A program made the position numbers and the translations under genes. Under the pieces are notes generated by a model. That model was given only the letters and a program-made list of their open reading frames with translations, ran no database searches and was not told the origin of the DNA. 64,000 bases of DNA from Novosphingobium sp. B1 (GTDB taxonomy: Bacteria > Pseudomonadota > Alphaproteobacteria > Sphingomonadales > Sphingomonadaceae), in the NCBI RefSeq assembly GCF_900176395.1, contig NZ_FWXL01000013.1:1-64000 (forward strand), in the 5' to 3' direction. Below are positions 35,324-42,841 of the stretch, in pieces (the first letter of the stretch is position 1; every line of letters begins with the position of its first letter).

Positions 35324-37427
35324 GTGGAGTAGGAAGCGCATAAGCGCTTCCCCTCCCCGAACCGTACGTGCACCTTTAAGCGCATACGGCTCTCTATTCA
35401 ACCTTGGCCCAAGGCCATGGCGACATCATGATAGCGGGAGGTGACGGTGTTTCGGAGCTCGTCCCGATAGATGTAGGGATTTCGCTCCGGATTCCGCCAC
35501 CGGAACTGCATCTTCTGGCTTGTGACCAGTCGTCGCAGCGCCTTGCCGACGGCATTGCCCTGATTGCTTCGACCGTAGACCAGCCACGTCTTCGATTGGC
35601 CGGTTTCCGGCATGCGGTACCATTTACGCATCAAAGGCTTGATACGGGACCGGTACTTCTGCGCCAACCAGTGCGCCATTTTCCAGAACACGACGGTGTC
35701 GATGCGCCGGAATGTGCGCGCCGTGAAGTCGGTGAACCTGTAGAACGCAGCCCATCCCGCCAGCTGGCGGTTCAGGCCGTCGATCATGTCCACCGCGGCA
35801 ACCTCATGATTGCCGGAGAGTGCCTCGACCAATCGGCGAGCGAAGGTCTTGGCCTTCTCCTTGGGTATCGTCGAGACCACGGACATGCGTCCGCTCGATC
35901 CCCGCCTGCGGATAATCCGATGCCCGAGGAACACGAACCCGTCGTCGACGTGGGTGATATGGCTCTTGTCCATATTCAACGTCAGCTTCAGGTCGTCTTC
36001 CAGAAAGGCCCGGCATTCCTCGCGGATGGCCTCGGCATGTGCCTTGGTGCCCTTGACGATGACAACGAAGTCATCGGCGTAACGGCAGTAGGCGACAGCA
36101 CGTTTCCATTGCCGGTTCTCGCGAACCGTGATGGGGCGCCCCTGCTGGATGCCGAAGTTCCATGCCCAGCGATCCTTTCGCGCCTTGTCGTTCAGGTATT
36201 TCGCTTCCAGCCACGCATCAAACTCATGGAGCATGATGTTGGACAGGAGCGGCGACAGCACGCCGCCTTGCGGTACACGTTCGCTTGAGGCGACGAACAG
36301 GCCACGGTCGACGTGGCCCGCCTTCAGGAATCGCCAGAGCAGATCAACAAACCGATCATCCCGGATTCGCCGCCGAACGCAACGAAGCAGAAGCCGGTGG
36401 TGGACCGTATCGAAGTAGCTCGCCAGATCACCTTCGATGATCCAGCGGCCCCGCGCTCCGGCACCACTATCCTGCAACTGTATCTTCACGGTCCGGACAG
36501 CGTGATGCACGCTGCGTTCCGGCCTGAAGCCGTAGGAGAGGCGATGGAAGTCGCTTTCCCAGATCGGCTCCATGGCCATCAGCATCGCGCGCTGGACGAT
36601 GCGGTCTTTCAGGGTCGGGATACCAAGTGGTCGTTTCTTGCCATTGGCTTTCGGGATATAGATTCGCCTGACCGGCTGCGGGTGATAACTCCCCGTCAGC
36701 AAGTCCGTTCGCAGACTGGCCAGCTGTTCTGCCAGTACGGCCTGCATCCGTCGCTTGTCCATTCCGTCGATGCCCGGCGTATTGGCGCCACTCGACGCCA
36801 GCACGATCCGAGCCGCCTCGGCAAGCCACGCCCGATCGGCAATGAGCCGGAGAAGGCGATCGAACTTGCGGTTCTGGTCGCTCTCGGCCCACGTCGCGAG
36901 CTTGTGCTGCATTTCGCTGATTATCAAAGGTCTTCACCTCGTTTGGTCAGGTAGTTTGCACTTCAAGCTGATTGAATTGTCCCCCTTCGCCATGTGACAG
37001 GCTTTCCCTGTCGCGGACTACTACGGGGACTCCGCCAGCATGGTGGACATCGGGGCCAACTCCCTTGGCATTCCATCATGCCTTCCCTCGTTCATATGCT
37101 GGACTTTCGCGCGCTGGGGAGGCTGCCGGTCGCAGTCCTTGACCTTGCGTCCCGCAAGTCGATGCCGATGCCATGGCCTGGCTGCATTCTCTCTATGGCT
37201 CCATGGGGACGGGCTACATTTCCGGCCACATTCGGATGCCGCCGACATACGTCTCCGGCGCCATCATCAGCATTCCGCCTGTTAAGCCGTGTAGGCGAAG
37301 GCGACATTTCAGCCCTCGGATGCGGATTAACCGGTTCGTGTTCCTCAACCTTCCAGCGCTACAGCCTCGGGGACCATCTTGGCGTAACGGCTTCGCCTCA
37401 ATCCCCTTTACCTGCGGGCTACGTCAC
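35324..37427 (-). mobile_element. Group II intron, apparently full length
   Basis: On the minus strand the 3' end carries domain V (GAGCCGTATGCG...CGTACGGTTC) and domain VI, a GGGGAAGCGC stem with a bulged A in CCTACTCC, ending AC at 35,324. Domain IV holds the reverse transcriptase gene. About 500 bp of folded RNA region (domains I-III) reaches an apparent 5' end, GTGACG, at about 37,427. The 5' end is less certain because bacterial introns usually begin GTGYG. The flanks are an IS3 fragment and a GntR gene. Confidence 0.82.
35398..36927 (-). CDS. ltrA: Group II intron reverse transcriptase/maturase
   Basis: 509 residues, intact. RT motifs in order: RRIYIPKANGKKRPLGIPTL, YGFRPERSVHHAV, EGDLASYFDTV, VPQGGVLSPLLSNIMLHEFD and the catalytic CRYADDFVV with YADD. 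The maturase X domain follows (LAGWAAFYRFTDF...WLAQKYRSR). No HNH endonuclease motif is apparent at the C-terminus. It is encoded within the intron's domain IV and acts in splicing and retrohoming. Confidence 0.93.
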   Translation of the reverse strand: MIISEMQHKLATWAESDQNRKFDRLLRLIADRAWLAEAARIVLASSGANTPGIDGMDKRRMQAVLAEQLASLRTDLLTGSYHPQPVRRIYIPKANGKKRPLGIPTLKDRIVQRAMLMAMEPIWESDFHRLSYGFRPERSVHHAVRTVKIQLQDSGAGARGRWIIEGDLASYFDTVHHRLLLRCVRRRIRDDRFVDLLWRFLKAGHVDRGLFVASSERVPQGGVLSPLLSNIMLHEFDAWLEAKYLNDKARKDRWAWNFGIQQGRPITVRENRQWKRAVAYCRYADDFVVIVKGTKAHAEAIREECRAFLEDDLKLTLNMDKSHITHVDDGFVFLGHRIIRRRGSSGRMSVVSTIPKEKAKTFARRLVEALSGNHEVAAVDMIDGLNRQLAGWAAFYRFTDFTARTFRRIDTVVFWKMAHWLAQKYRSRIKPLMRKWYRMPETGQSKTWLVYGRSNQGNAVGKALRRLVTSQKMQFRWRNPERNPYIYRDELRNTVTSRYHDVAMALGQG

Positions 37428-38085
37428 CCTGCCAGTTGACGGCAGGTCACCGCCGCTTGGGCTCATAGCAGAACGCATCTATGACGCCTTGCGCGCCATG
37501 ATCCTGTCCCGCGCATTCATGCCGGGTGACAGGCTCGATCCCGCAGTCATCGGCCAACAGCTCTGTGCAAGCGTCACGCCTGTGCGCGAGGCTCTGCATG
37601 TGCTGTGCGGCGAGCAGCTTGTCGTGACCCATCGCGCCGGCGGCTTCTTTCTTCCGACGCTGGACGAGCCAAGGCTCAAGGACATGTACACATTCAGTAA
37701 CGAAGTGCTGGGCCTTGCGCTCCGCCTCTGGCGGCCATGGACGATCGTGGACTGGGACCGGATTGCCGAGCGTCGGACAGCTTATGCCGAACGCGTCGCT
37801 GAAGCATTCGAGGGAGTGGCACGCGCTTCGGTCAACTCGGAGCATGGTCGGGTCATGGCCCTCCTCAACGCACGCCTCCATGCCGTTCGCATGATTGAAT
37901 CGGCCGTGCTGGAAGGCTCCATCGCTGAAGTGCGCGACATCGAATGCGCGCTGGACAGTGGCGACAAGGATCAGCTGCGACGGTTGCTTGGTGCCTACCA
38001 CCGTCGGCGCATTCGCAGCTCTGCCGAGATCCTGCACGCCCTGCACCGCCCGGCGAGTCCATCCGCGCCAACAATCGGCATATAG
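37428..38085 (+). pseudogene. GntR-family regulator missing its 5' end
   Basis: The frame codes for a GntR winged HTH (LIAERIYDALRAMILSRAFM, then VTPVREALHVLCGEQLVVTH) and a helical FCD-like ligand domain of about 140 residues, stop at 38,085. No in-frame start codon exists between the intron boundary and the HTH; upstream in-frame ATGs lie inside the intron's antisense strand. The natural start and promoter therefore appear removed, costing perhaps 5-15 residues. A chimeric product starting inside the intron remains possible. It is the gene next to the lasso precursor, so it may have been its regulator. Confidence 0.7.
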
Positions 38086-38170
38086 AATTCGTATAAATTT
38101 CAGATCCAACGGCGCCTTCCATAGTCTGATCCTGCCGCAATCACGCGGCGAGGTGAAAAGGAGAAGACCG

Positions 38171-38302
38171 ATGGAACGCACGTTCGATCTCGTCGAGGAC
38201 GTCGAAGACCTGGGCACCGCCAGCATCGAAACGCTCGGCCCTCCGGGAGACCGGATCGAGTTCGGTGTGCTCGCGCAGCTGCCGGGCCTTGATCGCGACT
38301 GA
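38171..38302 (+). CDS. Lasso peptide precursor (subterisin-like)
   Basis: 43 residues with a strong ribosome site (AAAGGAGA). Leader residues 1-22 end in IETL with the conserved penultimate Thr at position 21; the core starts at Gly23. The core begins GPPGDRIE, so Glu at core position 8 would form the macrolactam ring with Gly1; the tail is FGVLAQLPGLDRD, of which LDRD may be trimmed. I recall the same core for subterisin of Novosphingobium subterraneum. A TATAAATT box lies about 75 bp upstream. The protease B and cyclase C genes follow. Confidence 0.93.
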   Translation: MERTFDLVEDVEDLGTASIETLGPPGDRIEFGVLAQLPGLDRD

Positions 38303-38308
38303 TCCACT

Positions 38309-38347
38309 GGCAGGTGCGCAAGGCCTTACTGGCCCGGCGCACCTGCC
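38309..38347 (+). promoter_or_regulatory. Perfect stem-loop between lasso precursor and processing genes
   Basis: GGCAGGTGCGC (38309-38319) pairs without mismatch with GCGCACCTGCC (38337-38347) across a 17-nt loop. No U-run follows, so it looks more like an mRNA-stabilising or partial attenuation hairpin than a full terminator. It would favour precursor over enzyme expression. Confidence 0.75.
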
Positions 38348-38368
38348 TTGTGCTTGTGCGAGGCGGAC

Positions 38369-39046
38369 ATGACAGCGCCTGGGTCCTATCTTTCCTCATG
38401 CCGGATCGCAGCCGGGGTCGGTGTTGCGCGGATCGGCGACAAGGCAGTCGTGCTCGATGTCCGGCATGATCGCTACACGATGTGGAGCGGGTCTTGCGCA
38501 TCAGCGTTGCTGGACCTGCGCTGTGGCAAGCCGTGTCCATTGTCTCCGGACGACTGCCGCACACTCGAAAGAAACGGCCTGCTGACGAAGGGAGAACGGG
38601 ACGCAGGACCCTGGCTCACGGCAACAGATATCCGGACGCCGACTGCCAGCGCAGTGGAAGGTCCCGAAGCCGGTCGGTTGCGGCCGCTGCATTTGGTAGC
38701 GAGCGTCTGGAGCTGCATCCGCGCCAGAATGGATTTGCGCGCGGCACCGCTCCACCAGGTCCTGATCGACATGCCTGCTGCGTCTCGTGGGCGTACGACA
38801 CGTGACCTTGTGACCCACGCCCGTGCATTCGACCGGGCGCGACGCTGGGCGCCGGTTCGGCCAAGATGCCTCCCCGACGCGCTGGCCTATGTGCGCATGG
38901 CAAGGCGCGAGGGCTTTGCAGTCGATCTTGTCTTCGGGGTAAAACTCCATCCCTTCGAAGCCCATTGCTGGGTGCAATCGGGCAGCCTCGTCCTGACCGA
39001 TCCGCTGGACAAGGTGCGCCGCTTCGAAGGGATACTGGCACTGTGA
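38369..39046 (+). CDS. Lasso peptide B protein: fused RRE domain and leader protease
   Basis: 225 residues from ATG 38,369 with GAGGCGG upstream. The N-terminal part (residues 1-80, IGDKAVVLDVRHDRYTMW) is a PqqD-like recognition element that binds the leader. The C-terminal part is a transglutaminase-like cysteine protease with likely triad Cys167 (RPRCLPDALAY), His199 (HPFEAHCWV) and Asp211 (TDPLDK). It removes the leader so that the cyclase can act. The stop overlaps the GTG start of C by 4 bp. Confidence 0.93.
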   Translation: MTAPGSYLSSCRIAAGVGVARIGDKAVVLDVRHDRYTMWSGSCASALLDLRCGKPCPLSPDDCRTLERNGLLTKGERDAGPWLTATDIRTPTASAVEGPEAGRLRPLHLVASVWSCIRARMDLRAAPLHQVLIDMPAASRGRTTRDLVTHARAFDRARRWAPVRPRCLPDALAYVRMARREGFAVDLVFGVKLHPFEAHCWVQSGSLVLTDPLDKVRRFEGILAL

Positions 39047-40764
39047 CCGAAGGCTATCTCATCGCATGCGCCCTCGATGGGCAGCCGGATGAGCGACCGG
39101 ATTCGCGATCGGCCGAAAATCGAGTTCACCGGCTGCCCGGTCCATGGCGCGCACGAAGGTTCGAAGAGCTGACCATTCATGTCTCGCCATCGACCGAACT
39201 GCGGCAAATCGGCAGGACTGTGATCATCGGACAGATCTTCGGCGATCTTGCGGTGTTGCAGCGCGCTGATCTTCATCCCGACCTGCTCGTGGCGCATTGC
39301 TGGGGCAACTACCTTGCTCTGCACATGTCCAAGAGCGGGCGTCCATCGTGGTTGCTGCGAGCGCCGCTTGGCCATCTCCCAGTCTACACGGCTGCTGTGG
39401 CCGGGAAACTGTGGATCTCCTCGCATGTCCCGGAGCTTGCGGCTGCACGCGCTGCAAGGCCCCAGATCGACTGGTCTTTTGTCGCGAACCATCTTGCTTT
39501 CCTGCACCTCAAGACCGCGCAGACCGGCCTTATCGGCATCGAAGAACTTCTGGGCGGGCAATGGCTTGATTTTGCCGTGGAGCCGGCGCGGCGTACAATG
39601 GCCTGGTCCCCGGGCATGTTCGTGCGGACAGATATCGAGATCGCGGACTTCGCTGACGCCAGCAGGCGCCTTGCCGAGATCATAGACGAGGCTGTCCGGT
39701 GCCTGGCAGGCGATGGCGCGGTCCTGCTCGAACTCTCGGGTGGGCTTGATTCCTCGATCATCGCAGCAGCCCTGGCAAGGTGTGAGGGCCAGGGACAAGC
39801 GGTCAGCCTTTCGACGGGCTCGGCAGAGAGCGATGAGCGCATCTATGCGCAGGCCGCCGCCGATGCTGCAGGCATCGCACTCACATTGCGCGAAGTCGGA
39901 AAATCCAACCTGGTTGGCCCGGCCCGCAGCCGCGAAGCCCGTCCGGGCCTGCCAGCGATCCTCGGCGCTGCCGATGCAGTGCTGTCAGAGGAAGGCACGG
40001 CGCAAGCGATCACGGCATTCGTCAGCGGTGCGGGCGGTGATTGCGTTTTCGCAACGCCCGACGCTGCCGGGGCCGCAGCGGATGCCGCCAACAGGTCGGG
40101 TTGGGCGGCCAGGACCACCTGGCGCACCATCGAGGCGCTGGCCCGCTATCACAACGCCAGTGTCTGGTCGGTCGCTGGCAGGGCCTGGCAGCTGGCACGA
40201 GGCGCAAGCGATCCGGGCAGTTGGCCGCGCGCACGCGGATATCTCGCCGATACCGTGCCCCTCCCCGATGCACCGCCACACCCCTGGCTCGCGGAAACCT
40301 GCAGCATGTTGCCCGGAAAGCGGGACCATGTTCATGCCATCCTCGCCAGCCTCGCCCACGTCGACGGTTATCCTCGCCACACCATAGCCCCGACACGGTT
40401 TCCGCTGCTCAGCCAGCCCGTCGTCGAGACTGCCTTGCGCATACCAAGCTGGCTCTGGGTCGAGGGCGGGCAGGACCGGGCCGTAGCCCGTGCTGCGTTT
40501 GCAAACCGTCTGCCAGACCTGATCCGCAATCGACGCAGCAAAGGAGCACTCGATGGCTATGCCCTGGCTGCGATAGAGCAGCAGGCGGAAGCGCTTATGC
40601 CGTTTCTGCTCGATGGCCATCTCGCGCACCAGGGCCTGCTCGATCTGGCCAGAGTGGAGAGCGCGCTACGGGAGAAGGCAAGGCGCGCCGATCCTCGGGC
40701 ACATCTTCTTCTGCCGCTGATCGACACCGAGGGCTGGCTTCGCGCATGGCTTGGCGACCCTTGA
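39043..40764 (+). CDS. Lasso peptide C protein: asparagine-synthetase-like lasso cyclase
   Basis: 573 residues starting at GTG 39,043, overlapping B (GTGA). The N-terminal glutaminase-like half lacks the catalytic Cys2, as expected for lasso cyclases. The ATP-pyrophosphatase motif LSGGLDSSII has its Ser at residue 232. It adenylates the Glu8 side chain and closes the ring onto Gly1 around the tail. It is the last gene of the plus-strand biosynthetic unit and converges with the isopeptidase. Confidence 0.94.
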   Translation: MTEGYLIACALDGQPDERPDSRSAENRVHRLPGPWRARRFEELTIHVSPSTELRQIGRTVIIGQIFGDLAVLQRADLHPDLLVAHCWGNYLALHMSKSGRPSWLLRAPLGHLPVYTAAVAGKLWISSHVPELAAARAARPQIDWSFVANHLAFLHLKTAQTGLIGIEELLGGQWLDFAVEPARRTMAWSPGMFVRTDIEIADFADASRRLAEIIDEAVRCLAGDGAVLLELSGGLDSSIIAAALARCEGQGQAVSLSTGSAESDERIYAQAAADAAGIALTLREVGKSNLVGPARSREARPGLPAILGAADAVLSEEGTAQAITAFVSGAGGDCVFATPDAAGAAADAANRSGWAARTTWRTIEALARYHNASVWSVAGRAWQLARGASDPGSWPRARGYLADTVPLPDAPPHPWLAETCSMLPGKRDHVHAILASLAHVDGYPRHTIAPTRFPLLSQPVVETALRIPSWLWVEGGQDRAVARAAFANRLPDLIRNRRSKGALDGYALAAIEQQAEALMPFLLDGHLAHQGLLDLARVESALREKARRADPRAHLLLPLIDTEGWLRAWLGDP

Positions 40765-40816
40765 GTTGCTGACCGGCGCAATCGTTCAGCAATGGCGATG
40801 GCGGACCGATGAGCGT

Positions 40817-42841
40817 TCAGGGCTTCATATCCCGCCAGCGTTGCCAGGATGCCGGATCAGCAGGCTTGCTGCCCGCGTCTCCCAGCAGCCAGAACCTGAA
40901 CCAGTCGAAGTTGCGCAAGTTGGCCGCCAGCTGGTGACGCGGTTGCCACTTGAGGTGCATTTCACCGGGAAAAGCCCAGAGTTCGACTGGTTTCCCGGCG
41001 TGCTGCAGCCGCGCAAGGAGCTCGACGTTGGCGCGATACTCCTGTTCGGGCAATTGCATCAGCAAGGGCACCGAGATGCGGTCGGCATTAAAGGAAGGGG
41101 ATACGCGCCTCCACCCGGCCTGATCCGTATCGGGATCACCCAGGCCCCAGGCCGACTTGAGCATGGCGGGCACGTCGCGCCCCGCGACGGCATTGAACCA
41201 GTAGTAGGTTGGCGTCACCATGACGTTGGCTACGGCTGCGACCTTCAGCAACTTTGTGTGCATGGCGAGCCAGGCTGTGACTTCGCCGCCGAAGCTTACC
41301 CCGCCCATGCCGACGCGCGAGGCATCGATCCTGCCCTGCCCGGACAGTTCTCCGATGATCGCCGCGATGGCGCTGGCAGCGACCCTGTAGGCTTCGACGT
41401 TGTCCCCGCCGCCCGCCAGGCCGGGATCACGATTGATGCACAAGGCCGCGATCCCCGACGCCGCGAGATCGCGTAAGGGATACTCGTCCCCCGTCCCGCC
41501 GCGCAGATACCCCTCGCAGGAATAGTAGGTAATGAACAGCGGCACTGGTCCGGCATGGCCCGGCGGTAGAGCCAGATAGCCCGAGAACGTTCGCCCTGCG
41601 CCGTCTTGCCAGACCTGCCGGTCGAAGCGGATGACGGGGTTCTCGAGCGGCGCATTGGGCGCCCTGAGGACCTGCTCTCGGCGTGATGCCAGATCAATCG
41701 CCACCACGCGTGGTGGCGCGTTGGCCGAAGACGCTACACAGATGAGCCTCCGGGTCGAAGCTGCGCAGGCCTTGCCGTTGTCTCCGCCATTGCGTTCGCC
41801 CGAACTCTGGAACACCTCCTCGACCTGCCCACTGGCCGGGTCCCATCTTGCCAGTGTGCTGCCACCGTCGCGATTGCGGGTTTCGAAAATCAGGGCATTG
41901 TCCGTGCCAGCCCAGACGATTGAGCGCGCCCGGGCGGCTTTGCATTGCACGGCTTTGCAGCGCGCCAGTTCCTGCCCCTCGGCATTGATCACGGCCAAAC
42001 GCCACGACAGGCCTTTGGACAGGATAACCGCAATGCCTCTGGCATCGCCCGAGGGCTGGCGCAGGGCGACGTACCAGTCCTGCAATCGTTCGAGCGAGCG
42101 CGGGCGGGAGGCGTAATTGCGAGCTTCTTCGGCTGTTGCATCGCGGATTGTCGCGAGGTCTTGTCCAAGCACCTTGAGCCTGGGCTTGCCCGCGGCGATG
42201 ACGCCGCCTTGCTCGAACCAGGCACCCTGGAGACGTCCGCTGGCCCAGCGGCCATCGATGCGATCGCCACGATACAGCGGCCGTTGCGGGTCGACCGACG
42301 CATCGATCCGCGTTCCGCTATCGTACTCGGCCTGCTCGGCTGCCTCGATCGCGGCGCGCTCCGGGCCAAACCCGAGCAACCATGCGTTGCCACCTGCAAG
42401 CGAGATCATGTCCCTGACATTGCCAGCCTCGCTGGTAACTTGCGCAGCGCCTGAACCATCGGTCGCTGCCCTCCAGACCTGGACTTGCCCGCCTGCGATC
42501 TTGCGGAACAGCACGGTTCTGCCATCGCGCGTCCACTGCGCGCTTGAAGCCAGGGGAAAGCCGTTGAGCCATTCGATTTCGCCAGCATCGGCGATGCGTC
42601 TGGCAGGCACTGAACCGTCAGACGGCGCCACCAGCCATGCGACTTCATAGTCATTGCGGTCGACCGAGGCGCGGTACTCGCGCCAGAGGGCAAGCGTGCC
42701 ATCCGGCGAAATGGACGGGCTGTCGATCCGCGTGATTTCTATGGCGGGCCGGATCCCGGCCCCGTCCGCAGCCTGCGCTGCGAACGGGACCAGGGCGGCC
42801 AGGGCAAGCGACAGCGGGGCTGGATGCCATCGCTTCACCAT
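40817..42841 (-). CDS. Lasso peptide isopeptidase (S9 prolyl oligopeptidase family, AtxE-like)
   Basis: 674 residues: signal peptide MVKRWHPAPLSLALAALVPF...AQAA, a beta-propeller domain and an alpha/beta-hydrolase domain. Nucleophile Ser516 lies in MGGVSFGGEVTAW and catalytic His629 in GEMHLKW. Position beside lasso genes and a TonB receptor matches the isopeptidases AtxE1/AtxE2, which cut the ring's isopeptide bond. It would act in the periplasm on re-imported lasso peptide. Its start overlaps the receptor stop by 7 bp. No ABC exporter (D) is present, as usual for this cluster type. Confidence 0.9.
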   Translation of the reverse strand: MVKRWHPAPLSLALAALVPFAAQAADGAGIRPAIEITRIDSPSISPDGTLALWREYRASVDRNDYEVAWLVAPSDGSVPARRIADAGEIEWLNGFPLASSAQWTRDGRTVLFRKIAGGQVQVWRAATDGSGAAQVTSEAGNVRDMISLAGGNAWLLGFGPERAAIEAAEQAEYDSGTRIDASVDPQRPLYRGDRIDGRWASGRLQGAWFEQGGVIAAGKPRLKVLGQDLATIRDATAEEARNYASRPRSLERLQDWYVALRQPSGDARGIAVILSKGLSWRLAVINAEGQELARCKAVQCKAARARSIVWAGTDNALIFETRNRDGGSTLARWDPASGQVEEVFQSSGERNGGDNGKACAASTRRLICVASSANAPPRVVAIDLASRREQVLRAPNAPLENPVIRFDRQVWQDGAGRTFSGYLALPPGHAGPVPLFITYYSCEGYLRGGTGDEYPLRDLAASGIAALCINRDPGLAGGGDNVEAYRVAASAIAAIIGELSGQGRIDASRVGMGGVSFGGEVTAWLAMHTKLLKVAAVANVMVTPTYYWFNAVAGRDVPAMLKSAWGLGDPDTDQAGWRRVSPSFNADRISVPLLMQLPEQEYRANVELLARLQHAGKPVELWAFPGEMHLKWQPRHQLAANLRNFDWFRFWLLGDAGSKPADPASWQRWRDMKP

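Noticed and set aside
36994..38085. A 363-residue protein spanning intron and GntR gene
   Set aside because: The first 145 codons are the antisense of group II intron RNA domains; only the part from about 37,428 is protein-like.
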